A stretch of 64,000 nucleotides of DNA. Origin: Verrucomicrobiia bacterium. GTDB lineage: Bacteria; Verrucomicrobiota; Verrucomicrobiia; Opitutales; Cerasicoccaceae. Of this stretch, positions 1 to 8,494 are shown piece by piece. A program made the position numbers and the translations under genes. The stretch lies in contig JAUIHT010000004.1 of assembly GCA_030432235.1 (NCBI GenBank), forward strand, positions 372,001-436,000, read 5' to 3'. How positions within the stretch are numbered: position 1 is the first letter of the stretch; every line of letters starts with the position of its first letter. The notes beneath the pieces are model-generated. The model was not told the origin of the DNA. It searched no databases and saw nothing but the letters and a program-made list of their open reading frames with translations.

Positions 1-1
1 G

Positions 2-202
2 ATTGCCGACTGCGTGCTGCTCTTTGGCGCAGGCCGCTTCGAGGCCTTTCCCGTCGACACCTGGATGATTAAGGCCATGCAAAGCCGGTACGGGCTCCAT
101 GGCTGGAAGCCGGAGCAAATCGCCGCCTTCGGACGCATCCACTTCGGCCAGTATGCTGGCTATGCCCAGCAGGTGCTCTTCGCTGGCGAACGCAGCCAGT
201 GA
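2..202 (+). CDS. HhH-GPD DNA glycosylase, C-terminal part (5' end outside window)
   Basis: The open frame enters from the left edge and ends at a stop at 200-202. The visible 66 residues begin IADCVLLF and contain EAFPVDTWM. This resembles the part of helix-hairpin-helix GPD glycosylases (OGG1/AlkA type) that follows the hairpin and carries the catalytic Asp; here it would be the Asp of VDTW. The first part of the protein and the hairpin Lys or its equivalent lie outside the window, so 8-oxoguanine versus 3-methyladenine specificity cannot be decided. The tail (GQYAGYAQQVLF) fits the usual last helix, so the 3' end is probably intact. Family placement is fairly secure; substrate is not. Confidence 0.75.
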   Translation: MADCVLLFGAGRFEAFPVDTWMIKAMQSRYGLHGWKPEQIAAFGRIHFGQYAGYAQQVLFAGERSQ

Positions 203-326
203 AATCATAAGCCGGAGAGGCATTCACCGGAAAAACGTAGCATGTCAACGTCATGAAAATGTTACGAATTAAATCTTCTTATCGGCACGGTCCCGGCTTA
301 ATAACACCTTAGAAATATCGCTACCT

Positions 327-1544
327 ATGAAAAATACACTACACTACTACTTAGCCTTCGCCATCAGTTGTATCGGGCTAACCCAACTACAAGCGACCGT
401 ATCCGTCCCGCTATATCTTCTACAGGGAAACAGTTCCAGTAATCCCTACCGCCTGGGTGTCGATCTGCTTTTCGCGGGAAGCTCCACTCCTCAGCGGTAC
501 ATGCTGGACACCGGCAGTGTCGCCCTCGTTGCAGGCCAGAATATGCACTTGGGAAGCTCCACATTCGATACCGATAAAGCCGGGGAAATCTCGTACGGAG
601 GCGGCTCGGACGCTGTAAAAGTTTATCAAGGCACCGGTACCGTTTCTCTCTACGACAGCGGCAAAGCGCTATCAGTCCTCACCGTAAACAACGCCAACTT
701 CGCAAGGGCATACCATAGCACGGACGCCCGCTGGGATCTCAGTGGCGGAGCCTCCGCCGCGTTTGAAGGACAGTATGCGGGAGTCCTTGGGGCCGGCTAC
801 AATTACAAGGAGATCCCAACAAATGCCTTACCAGGCTCCCCGGTAGCCTTTAGCTTGTTTAGCCTCTTGGCCCAGGCCGATCTTTCCGCGGACACTCCCG
901 GCTTCTCCATCCGTGTGGATAAGTCCAGTAAGACCGGAACCTTGACGCTCGGGTTGACGGAAGCGCACCTGAGCACCATCGAGTATAAAACTGCGTTCCA
1001 GGCGCAATCGGGAGATTCTCTGCCCAACATCCCCAACACCAACGACGTCGGTCCCAGAGCCCAATATCAAGTCAAAGGGGAAGGCTACATTGGAGACACC
1101 AAAGTGTTAGGCCCGAACGGTGAAGATCATCTCCCGGTCGTATTCGATACGGGAGGCCCGGGTACGAGCTTCGAATACGCCACACAACCCGGCCCTCAGA
1201 CCGTGCCCGGAGGTACCGATATCGAATTGCTCATGCAAATATTGAATGAATCAGAAACCTTTCATTATGATTTTACTTCAAGCAGCGAGACGAGCTTGAA
1301 TGAACTCGCGTCCTTGTTGCTGACCACAGTTTCCGCCTCCACCGCTTCGAACGATCCCTTCCATTTGAATGCAGGTCTGAATCCATTTCTGGATAAGGAA
1401 ATCTTTTTCGTTCTGGGGGACGGCACATCCGACCCCTACATCGGTTTCCGGGCTATTCCCGAGCCGCAGACCATCCTCTGGGTAAGTGTTCTGGGAATCG
1501 CCGCCCTGGTCGCACGCCGAAAATCGCGCCCCGGAGCGAAGTAA
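327..1544 (+). CDS. PEP-CTERM protein with pepsin-like double DTG motifs
   Basis: 405 residues. An N-terminal signal sequence (about residues 1-23, hydrophobic core LAFAISCIGL) is followed by an extracellular domain and a PEP-CTERM sorting tail: PEP in IPEPQ, a hydrophobic segment, then a basic end (ARRKSR). Two Asp-Thr-Gly motifs, YMLDTGS near residue 60 and VVFDTGG near residue 273, are spaced as in bilobal pepsin-like aspartic proteases, where each lobe gives one catalytic Asp. This suggests a surface-anchored or exported aspartic protease, or a catalytically altered relative. An exosortase that could process the tail is encoded at 30183-31037. The gene stands alone, with the next gene convergent. 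PEP-CTERM sorting is confident; protease activity is inference from the two motifs. Confidence 0.85.
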   Translation: MKNTLHYYLAFAISCIGLTQLQATVSVPLYLLQGNSSSNPYRLGVDLLFAGSSTPQRYMLDTGSVALVAGQNMHLGSSTFDTDKAGEISYGGGSDAVKVYQGTGTVSLYDSGKALSVLTVNNANFARAYHSTDARWDLSGGASAAFEGQYAGVLGAGYNYKEIPTNALPGSPVAFSLFSLLAQADLSADTPGFSIRVDKSSKTGTLTLGLTEAHLSTIEYKTAFQAQSGDSLPNIPNTNDVGPRAQYQVKGEGYIGDTKVLGPNGEDHLPVVFDTGGPGTSFEYATQPGPQTVPGGTDIELLMQILNESETFHYDFTSSSETSLNELASLLLTTVSASTASNDPFHLNAGLNPFLDKEIFFVLGDGTSDPYIGFRAIPEPQTILWVSVLGIAALVARRKSRPGAK

Positions 1545-1578
1545 GCCTTAGCTCGCGACGAATCCCCCCCAAATCTCT

Positions 1579-2874
1579 TTAGATGGTTTCCTCGAGCGTG
1601 CGCTGCATCGCGACGCGGGCGATCTCTAGGGCCTGGTCAATATCGGCATCCGTGTGGGCGGCACTGAGGAACCAGTTGTGGTGCGGATGAAAGAACGCGC
1701 CAACGCCACCCTCGCCTTCCATGGCGTAGGCACAGAAGCGCTGCCACTGGCGGAAGTTCGACTCGTCATTGAACCTGTAAAAAGGCACTGCCGCCGGCCC
1801 CGAGCCGAGTATGTCCTTCCCAAACTCTGTTCCAAGCCGTTCCAGGCCCTCACGGAGCCGCTGGCCGGAACGCTGTAGCTTCGCCGGGACATCATCGCGC
1901 TCGAGGATGTCGAGTACCTTGAGGCTGGCCGCCATGGGCACAGCGCTGTTCCAGAAGCTGCCAGTAAGAAACACCCGGCTGGCGGGCACGCGGAGCTCCT
2001 TGCGCCCTAATGCGGCCGAAATCGGATGGCCATTACCCAGTGCCTTGGAGAAGCAGATGATATCCGGGCTAAAGCCAAAGACACGGTGACTGCCCCCCAA
2101 GTGGAGACGGAAACCCGCGCGGATGTCATCGAGAATGAGCACCACGCCCTCGTCCCGGCACTTCTGTTCGATGGCCTTGAGGAAGCCACGCGCGGGCAGG
2201 ATGCTGTCCCCAAAGGCGGGATGGTGATAGGGGGTCACGATCACACAGGCTACCTTGCCCGCGTGACGTCGCATGAGCTGGGCGAAGCCCTCCAGGTCGT
2301 TCCAATGGAAGGTGTGGACGTGCGCGCGATCCTCTTCGATAATCCCCGCCGGGCTGTGGTTGCACCACGGATCGATACCGTGATAGCCGCCCGACAGGCG
2401 TAGTATCTTTTTGCGACGGGTGGACTCGCGCGCCACGCGCACGGCCCAGGAGGTCACATCGCTGCCGTTTTTGCCAAAAACAGCCCAAGAGGCAAAATCC
2501 ACCAGCGATACGAGGCGCTCGGCCAGCTCGACCATGCGCGCAGTGGGGTGATTGAAAGTGTCGCCGTCGCGGCGTTGACGCTCGGCAACCTCCTCCACCT
2601 CGGGATGCCGGTACCCCAAGACAATAGGACCGTAGCCACATATGAAATCGAGGTACTCGCGCCCATCCACGTCCCAGTAGCGGCAGCCTTCGGCGCGCGC
2701 GGCATAGTATGGGCTGGCCCCGGGGAGGGTCGCCGCCGGACTCTGGTGCCCGTAGATGCCACAGGGTATGACCTGGGCCGCCCGGCGAAATAACGCCATG
2801 GACTCGGCGTAGGGTTGAGCGTTTGACGCTCCAATGCGTTCTTGGGGGGAAACCGTCCCTGAGCTTAACTCCAT
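1579..2874 (-). CDS. Class III aminotransferase, glutamate-1-semialdehyde aminomutase-like
   Basis: PLP-dependent fold type I enzyme. The aminotransferase class III signature is clear: the Asp that contacts the PLP ring lies in LILDDIRAGFR, and the PLP lysine lies in FSKALGNGHPIS, about residue 275 from the chosen start. The N-terminal ALFRRAAQVIPCG block matches the start of GSA aminomutase-like proteins. A longer GTG start at 2925 would add 17 residues unlike the family, so the ATG at 2874 is preferred; neither has a clear Shine-Dalgarno site. The 5' neighbour on the same strand is an SCP2-like protein, suggesting a two-gene unit. It may act on an amino-sugar or an amino-acid-derived substrate rather than in haem synthesis: the middle of the protein differs from HemL, and no haem genes are nearby. 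Confidence 0.85.
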   Translation of the reverse strand: MELSSGTVSPQERIGASNAQPYAESMALFRRAAQVIPCGIYGHQSPAATLPGASPYYAARAEGCRYWDVDGREYLDFICGYGPIVLGYRHPEVEEVAERQRRDGDTFNHPTARMVELAERLVSLVDFASWAVFGKNGSDVTSWAVRVARESTRRKKILRLSGGYHGIDPWCNHSPAGIIEEDRAHVHTFHWNDLEGFAQLMRRHAGKVACVIVTPYHHPAFGDSILPARGFLKAIEQKCRDEGVVLILDDIRAGFRLHLGGSHRVFGFSPDIICFSKALGNGHPISAALGRKELRVPASRVFLTGSFWNSAVPMAASLKVLDILERDDVPAKLQRSGQRLREGLERLGTEFGKDILGSGPAAVPFYRFNDESNFRQWQRFCAYAMEGEGGVGAFFHPHHNWFLSAAHTDADIDQALEIARVAMQRTLEETI

Positions 2875-2934
2875 ACCATTGTGTAACAAAGCGGAAAACT
2901 TAACCGCAAGCGAGCAAAATGGCACCCGGGCAAA

Positions 2935-3738
2935 TCAAATCCCGGCGGGGGTCTTGCCCCGAGGCAGGTACAGCTCGATGCGCTCCATGAGTAGGTTGAC
3001 CTGCTCGGCCAGAGGCGGGAAGCCATTGATTTCCAGCGTTCCGAGCCCGAGCTCGGCCTGGGCATCCATCTCGTCGTGCAGGGCGTGCAGGGCCACGGCC
3101 GGGTCGTTAAAACAAACGGTGACGTCCGCCGTGCGCGGAGGCTCGCCGCGCCCCCAATCCAGCCTGCGCGGCACGAGATTGAGCCAGGTGGGCACACCGT
3201 CGCGGCCGAGCTGAAACTGCGCCAACCCATGCGGGCCGCTGCGGAAGATCTCGCGCGAAACCCGCTCGTGCTCACAGAGCTGGCACAGCGACCGCAGCAT
3301 GATGCCGAAGTAGGTTTTGACGAACGCCTCGCGGAAGTCCGTATCCCGCAGGGCATCGCCGTTGGGCTGAAGGAAGTCCTCGAGCACCGCCGCGATGTCC
3401 TGGAACTGTTTGACGCGCCCGATCTTGCTAATGCCGCGGGTAGGCATGGGCGGAATGGCTTTGCGACCCTCGAAGGTGGAGTTGGCCTGGGCATCGGAGT
3501 GGAAGAACAGCTCCACGTCGGCCTTTTCGGCGGCATTGCCCCAGTCGAAACGGCAGGTCTCGCCCTCCAGAAAGTAAGCACCGCGCAGGCCCGAACGGGT
3601 TTTGAAAGCCACCGAGAAGGACTCGTCACCGAGCAACGCCCGGGCTTCCTCGGAAGCCTTCAGCAGGTCGTCCATGGCCGGCAACACGGCAAACAAAAAC
3701 AGGCGGCAACGCAGGTGCTCGATCGCGGCGGGAGTCAT
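2935..3738 (-). CDS. Protein with two SCP2-like repeats (hypothetical)
   Basis: 267 residues, no signal peptide. Two segments resemble each other and the SCP2 (sterol carrier) lipid-binding fold: about residues 75-125 (starts ADVELFFHSDAQ, ends IAAVLEDFL) and about 205-262 (starts ADVTVCFNDPAV, ends LLMERIELYL). Each has the pattern of a beta strand, a helix and an amphipathic last helix. This suggests binding of a hydrophobic ligand, but no family is certain. It lies directly upstream of the aminotransferase on the same strand and probably shares its transcript. Similar sequence stretches are found at both ends of the gene (2916-2943 and 3781-3807). Confidence 0.6.
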   Translation of the reverse strand: MTPAAIEHLRCRLFLFAVLPAMDDLLKASEEARALLGDESFSVAFKTRSGLRGAYFLEGETCRFDWGNAAEKADVELFFHSDAQANSTFEGRKAIPPMPTRGISKIGRVKQFQDIAAVLEDFLQPNGDALRDTDFREAFVKTYFGIMLRSLCQLCEHERVSREIFRSGPHGLAQFQLGRDGVPTWLNLVPRRLDWGRGEPPRTADVTVCFNDPAVALHALHDEMDAQAELGLGTLEINGFPPLAEQVNLLMERIELYLPRGKTPAGI

Positions 3739-3783
3739 AAAGGCTCAGGAATACGCCAAGAGGCAAAGACTGAAAAGCGGAAA

Positions 3784-3921
3784 ATGGCACCCCGGAACGT
3801 AAATCCCACGGTTGGACTGGTCATGAATGCCATCGTCCTCGGCGGCGCCTCCATGCTTCTGGCCGCCTTTTGTTTAAAGTTCGTCGACGAAAAAGCCGCC
3901 GAAGGCGTGGAGGCGGATTGA
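3784..3921 (+). CDS. Small single-pass membrane peptide (45 aa, hypothetical)
   Basis: A short frame starting MAPRNVNPTVGLVMNAI and continuing into a hydrophobic stretch (residues 12-32) and an acidic tail (EKAAEGVEAD). The arrangement of short polar start, one membrane helix and charged end is typical of real small membrane proteins. No family is recognised. It is divergent from the SCP2-like gene and convergent with the gene at 3930. No strong ribosome site is visible, so the call rests on composition only. Confidence 0.4.
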   Translation: MAPRNVNPTVGLVMNAIVLGGASMLLAAFCLKFVDEKAAEGVEAD

Positions 3922-3929
3922 GCTTTCGC

Positions 3930-4793
3930 TTAGTCTTTATCAGATCGCCGCAATAATACGAAACCAAGCAGTACAAGGACCACTACTCCACCTAGCGCCC
4001 AAGGCCACAAAGGGGACTCCTTAGGCTCGGGGGTGGGTACGTCAGACACAGGCGGTGATTCTAGTTCCGGGCTCTTATCGCCATCTGTTTGCGCCTGAAG
4101 CTCACGCCGCCTTTCCTCTTTCATGCGTTGAGCTTCATCCGCGCTCTTGTAAGAATTAAGCCAAGCATTGCGTGAAATGAGGCCCGATTTAATCTTACGC
4201 AAGCTAGCTTCATCCAAATCAGGATTGTTTTGTTGTTCCCGCAGATAGCGCTCCGCTTCCTCCGATGGGTGCAAGGCCAAGGCGAGGAACGCTTGGCTCT
4301 GAGCAGTTACTTGCTCTGGAGCAAGAACATGATCGTATATAATTAATCCCTCGGGATTATTCTTGTTCTGCCAAAATGATGCTTGAGTTCGCTTAATCAA
4401 AAACTCAAGAGATTCTTCAGTTCCATAGCGAGCTACCGCAGCATACCCTTGCGTAAGACAAGATAGCGCCTGATCATTTTCAGGCTCTGTTTCATAAAAA
4501 GAAACTAAATCTGAAAGTCTATCGAAACTAAACGATGTTGGCTCTAATCGACCAATGGTCCCTAGGATTCTAATACTATCCTTCCATTTTGTCCTGTATT
4601 TGGGATCGCGTGAAATATAAAAAAGACCGTCTATAATATCTTCATTCGCGGCTAAGATATAATATTGCGAGAAAGAATAATCCTCATAGGGGATGTCAAC
4701 TTTGCGCTCAAGATAGTCCAAAGCGAGTTGCTTATCGCTTTCAGGTGCTGGCACCCCGAAGATAAAAATCAAAATGTATAGCATCACTTTCAT
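3930..4793 (-). CDS. Exported protein with C-terminal membrane anchor (hypothetical)
   Basis: 287 residues. A short N-terminal hydrophobic segment (MLYILIFIFGV) acts as signal or anchor. A helical middle region of about 190 residues, resembling alpha-solenoid/HEAT-type sequence, follows. Then come a charged, coiled-coil-prone stretch (AQRMKEERRRELQAQ), a Pro/Ser/Glu-rich linker and a C-terminal transmembrane helix (WALGGVVVLVLLGFVLL) ending RRSDKD. The tail resembles a membrane or sorting anchor but lacks a PEP motif. The start lies 2 bp after the stop of the HEXXH protein gene, so it is probably the third gene of a three-gene operon. The gene is visibly AT-richer than its surroundings. Function unknown. 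Confidence 0.7.
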   Translation of the reverse strand: MKVMLYILIFIFGVPAPESDKQLALDYLERKVDIPYEDYSFSQYYILAANEDIIDGLFYISRDPKYRTKWKDSIRILGTIGRLEPTSFSFDRLSDLVSFYETEPENDQALSCLTQGYAAVARYGTEESLEFLIKRTQASFWQNKNNPEGLIIYDHVLAPEQVTAQSQAFLALALHPSEEAERYLREQQNNPDLDEASLRKIKSGLISRNAWLNSYKSADEAQRMKEERRRELQAQTDGDKSPELESPPVSDVPTPEPKESPLWPWALGGVVVLVLLGFVLLRRSDKD

Positions 4794-4795
4794 AC

Positions 4796-6997
4796 TTAAT
4801 TATTAAGGAAAAGAATTTTCTCAGCTTCACGGACATCGCTTCCTCGCTCTTTATCGCAGGAGGGTTCCCCTTGTCCATTGCCCACCATCAGATGCTCCTC
4901 TATGCAAATGTGGCCGATATCGCCAAAAGCATGTAACCATTCGTGTGCGATTACGTCTTTAGGAGAATTTTCTAGTGGAATAATCATGATCCCTTCTCCT
5001 CTACCAGCAATACCGCCAGCATTATCATATAAATCTTCCACAACATATATTTGCTTATCTCCTTGAATGCTTAGATATGAAAAAATATCACTTATGTCAG
5101 CACTTGAAGCATTCCGCCAACTGCTGTGGGCCGAGTTGTCATCTTTCGGAAAAAGCTCACTTAATCTAAAAGTCACCGGGACCATCACATCGGCATCTTC
5201 GTCAAGCCAATCGCGGTCACGTCTCACGATGTTCGCGCCTGAGAACCATGTTTTCAGTTTGTTCTTCACTACCGTTTCTGAAAGTTGTCCATGGGACTGT
5301 GCCGACAGCCAGATAACACGTGTGTCCATGATTTCAATATTAGCCGTTTTACGCGTCATTTCCACTCCGGATGCATTCTTAAGTATCAGACGCAGTTCCA
5401 GGTTCGAATTTGCGTTCAACCCCTCAACGTAAAAGGAAACCTCGTCCGTTAGTATATCGGCCAAGGGACTTTGCGGGTTGGGGTTGGCCAAATCCAAAGT
5501 CAGCGGCAGACTGGGAATGGCGGTCAATACGTCCTGATCCTGAATATATTTGTACAATCGTATATCGGCGTTGCTGGAAGTCGTAAACTCAAGAGTACCT
5601 TGCTCAAGCACATCGAATTTTTGCAACGTAACCAACACGACATCATCATCGGTGGATCCTAAAACCGCATCATCCTTGTCCTCCGGGTAGGGTGTTGCGG
5701 GAATGGAGTCATGATCGTCATTATCGTCGTTGATGATCAAAGGGCAGCGTTCGGGGTCATGTTGCTCGGCAAGTGGAATCTTTACAGGAAATACGTCGGA
5801 TGCAAAGGGCTCGCGGTGTTGGACACGGCCAAATCGATGTGATTCTAACCCCATCGGCACGAGCAGCAGCAGCTTCTCCACCCCACCCTTCATTCCTGTT
5901 GCGGCGATCATGCCTTTGGAGTTCATTCGGAGGGGATTAAGCGCGGTGATAGTATCGTCGTTAATAAGGTCCTGTAGCTGCCAAGGGCCGTCAAAGGTAT
6001 CGAGGAACTCACCGGGATTTTCAAGGTCGGGCGTACGCGTCCAGATAGCATCCGCACTATTAGGCAAAAAGCCCCAAAGCATCCAGTCCCCGCTTGGTTC
6101 AGAAGAAAGATATTGAAGATACATTGCCCCTGGAGCAGAAATCGAGGTCTCTGTGCTGCCATTAAGATATACGTTCCTGGAAGAAAGAAGGGCATTTTGA
6201 TTATTTACTCGGCGGATATTCGACGGCAAGTCTCCATCCGAGTAGACATGACTCCCATCGGGACTGAACATGTCAAAATCATCTAAATCGCTTCCTGTTC
6301 CAAGGACGCTCACGCCACTGGTCTTGTATATACACTTAACTCCATATTGATTATAATACCAATATGCATCGTTGTATATATTTCCCATTTCATCATGCCT
6401 CGGCCACCAATTTACAAACCAAAAGCCACCGTATCCGCCATATCCATACTGCCCCGGATAGGCATTAGTGCTCCACGATTGACCATCATACAAGGATATT
6501 AACGTACTTGTCAGAGCTCCAGAGTTCCCAATGCCGTTGTTGACCCAATTTGGGTCTAATATCTGAGTAATCACGTTCGCCTCATTATCTAGCCCCAATA
6601 CATATGGCGGTGGTCCATATGGATAACCATTTACCGGATCAATATTTAGTGGCGGAGAAGTTGTGGAAGCTATATAAGGCGTTCCTCCAATAAAATTAAA
6701 AGTCGTGACCGTGTTCCACTTCCATCTCTTATACGCGATGGGCGTAGGATAAGCGACATCATCATCACCCACTCGCCAAAGCAGAGCCCCATTAATATTT
6801 ATATCAACCAGATAATGATCTTCCCCGTTGAAATCGTCGACTACGATAACCGCATATTGGGGGCCTCCTCCCAATATTGCACCTTCGTCGTTTTCTTGAG
6901 GGGCAGGCTGACCTAAAGCCCTGCTAAAGAGCCAATATACCATAAGTATGCAAGACAGAACCCGGCATGACAGGTAGCGATATGAGAATAATTTCAC
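4796..6997 (-). CDS. Secreted protein with C-terminal HEXXH zincin-like motif
   Basis: 733 residues with a signal peptide (about 1-29, ending RALGQPA). The first half is rich in Tyr, Trp, Gly and Asn and reads like a beta-propeller or WD-type surface domain (repeated YGYGGYG and DGSHVYSDG elements). A beta-rich domain occupies roughly residues 430-560. The C-terminal region ends in IAHEWLHAFGDIGH (HEXXH at 685-689), typical of zinc metallopeptidases. The next His, at 696, is one residue further away than in the metzincin HEXXHXXGXXH pattern. It sits in a tight operon (18 bp before, 2 bp after). Enzyme activity is inferred from the motif; the N-terminal domain assignment is weak. Confidence 0.75.
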   Translation of the reverse strand: MKLFSYRYLSCRVLSCILMVYWLFSRALGQPAPQENDEGAILGGGPQYAVIVVDDFNGEDHYLVDININGALLWRVGDDDVAYPTPIAYKRWKWNTVTTFNFIGGTPYIASTTSPPLNIDPVNGYPYGPPPYVLGLDNEANVITQILDPNWVNNGIGNSGALTSTLISLYDGQSWSTNAYPGQYGYGGYGGFWFVNWWPRHDEMGNIYNDAYWYYNQYGVKCIYKTSGVSVLGTGSDLDDFDMFSPDGSHVYSDGDLPSNIRRVNNQNALLSSRNVYLNGSTETSISAPGAMYLQYLSSEPSGDWMLWGFLPNSADAIWTRTPDLENPGEFLDTFDGPWQLQDLINDDTITALNPLRMNSKGMIAATGMKGGVEKLLLLVPMGLESHRFGRVQHREPFASDVFPVKIPLAEQHDPERCPLIINDDNDDHDSIPATPYPEDKDDAVLGSTDDDVVLVTLQKFDVLEQGTLEFTTSSNADIRLYKYIQDQDVLTAIPSLPLTLDLANPNPQSPLADILTDEVSFYVEGLNANSNLELRLILKNASGVEMTRKTANIEIMDTRVIWLSAQSHGQLSETVVKNKLKTWFSGANIVRRDRDWLDEDADVMVPVTFRLSELFPKDDNSAHSSWRNASSADISDIFSYLSIQGDKQIYVVEDLYDNAGGIAGRGEGIMIIPLENSPKDVIAHEWLHAFGDIGHICIEEHLMVGNGQGEPSCDKERGSDVREAEKILFLNN

Positions 6998-7015
6998 GGG
7001 TAACAGAGATGGTTC

Positions 7016-8359
7016 TTAATATTCGAGAGCTTGGATGACGGCAGCCGGTATGGTGACCGTTTCCGCGTCTGCGGGGGCTACCCCTACTTGCCAAGTACGG
7101 CCATGGCTATCACGATGCAATACCTTGGTGTTGTGCTCGTTGTCGGAATTATCAGTCCATGAAACGGTCAGGCTGCCATCAGGATTAATTTCCCGCGTGA
7201 CATTAGTAGTGGGAACAGGCCGAGTACCCGAGCGTTGGGTGAGCACGCCCGCTTCATAGCTGACACTAGATGCTCCTGCCTGACTGGTAATCGTGGAAGT
7301 GTTACCTACTGTCTCCGTTTGGTAGAAAAATACGTCGGGCGTTCTGCCATAGGCATCGGAACGCACGATTTTTTGTGTGGCCGATGATGAGGAGGAGTCC
7401 AGCGAACCGCTACCAGCAGTCACCGAGTGGACGACCGGCGCGTTCTTGAGCGGTGCACCGCTGGCATCCAGCACCAGCACGATGTAGGGCGATATGCAGT
7501 AAGTCCCGGATACGGCTAGTTGATAGTCGCCACTGATTTTGAAAAGCTGAGGGGCTTGGGCGTTATAATAGTCGTCAGCATCCGTGCCGTTCTGCCACTC
7601 GGTCCGGTTGTCTATTCCATCGCCATCGTAGTCCCACTGGACGGAATCGTAGCCGGTGGGATCGGCGGGCTCCGAGGGCAGAATATCGGCGATATTGGTG
7701 ATTAGCCCATTGGGGTCATAGATGTAGTCATTGGTGGAATTAACAATAGCCAGTTCCCAGTCATCCGGCAGGAGGTCGTCATCCGTATCGGTGAAGGGGG
7801 GCTCATCCGGCCAGCCTTCCAGACTGAAGGAAAACACATGCTTGAGCTGACCGAGGTTAGCCGGGGCGTAGTTGTCGCCGACGGGAGTGGCGGGGTTCCA
7901 GGGGTAGGCGTTGTCGGAGAGCTCGTTGCCGTCGTCGAGGTCATCAAGGAGGATGGTCCCGTCGGCCAGGACGATCGGGAAGTCCTCCTCGTGGAACCGG
8001 TCGATGAAGAATTTCACCATATACTTCAACTGGCCCAAATTGAGCGGCACGTAGTTGTCGGCGGGGTCGGTGGAGAAGCCGGAAACCAAGGTCGCGAGTT
8101 CCGTCCCAGCGGAGTCGGTTTCGGCGGCTTCCATGGTCAGGTAAGCGGCTTTGGCCAGATTTTTGGCCTGGCCAAGGTTGGCCGGGGCGTAGTTTGCCTG
8201 CATCCAGGTGTCGTAGCCCGGGTCCGTCGGTGCGGGCGGTTGGGCATCGCCCTCAACGACATCCTGGTCAATCCACCACTCAGGATAGGTCGGGTCTGCG
8301 GCGAGAATACCGGCAAATACAGCAGCCCCTAATAACAGGCATAAGTAGGGCATTTTCAT
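7016..8359 (-). CDS. Secreted protein with NLGQLK repeats, Ca-binding loops and Ig-like C-terminus
   Basis: 447 residues with a signal peptide (cleavage after about residue 20). Three copies of a Y-x-P-x-N-L-G-Q-[AL]-K motif occur at residues 57-66, 103-112 and 164-173, each followed by a short amphipathic helix. Two Asp-rich calcium-type loops follow (DTDDDLLPDDWE at 190-202 and DYDGDGIDNRTE at 243-254), like thrombospondin type 3 or EF-hand loops. The last 180 residues are Ser/Thr-rich and Ig- or fibronectin-like. I recall similar NLGQLK-type motifs in large verrucomicrobial surface proteins, but no function is known to me. It is the first gene of the three-gene cassette. Confidence 0.75.
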   Translation of the reverse strand: MKMPYLCLLLGAAVFAGILAADPTYPEWWIDQDVVEGDAQPPAPTDPGYDTWMQANYAPANLGQAKNLAKAAYLTMEAAETDSAGTELATLVSGFSTDPADNYVPLNLGQLKYMVKFFIDRFHEEDFPIVLADGTILLDDLDDGNELSDNAYPWNPATPVGDNYAPANLGQLKHVFSFSLEGWPDEPPFTDTDDDLLPDDWELAIVNSTNDYIYDPNGLITNIADILPSEPADPTGYDSVQWDYDGDGIDNRTEWQNGTDADDYYNAQAPQLFKISGDYQLAVSGTYCISPYIVLVLDASGAPLKNAPVVHSVTAGSGSLDSSSSSATQKIVRSDAYGRTPDVFFYQTETVGNTSTITSQAGASSVSYEAGVLTQRSGTRPVPTTNVTREINPDGSLTVSWTDNSDNEHNTKVLHRDSHGRTWQVGVAPADAETVTIPAAVIQALEY

Positions 8360-8494
8360 GGAGATGGCTTTTTTTGGATACAGTAATTATGCTATCACCT
8401 TGGCAAGCCATTTTCATGTGATATTCGGGTATCCCCTCGATTGCTGAAGAACATCAATCGAGCAAGCCACGCCCAGCGTATCGCCTATATTCCG

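Noticed and set aside
3076-3783. Long plus-strand frame antisense to the SCP2-like gene
   Set aside because: Only the last 45 codons (3784-3921) look protein-like; the rest mirrors the minus-strand gene.
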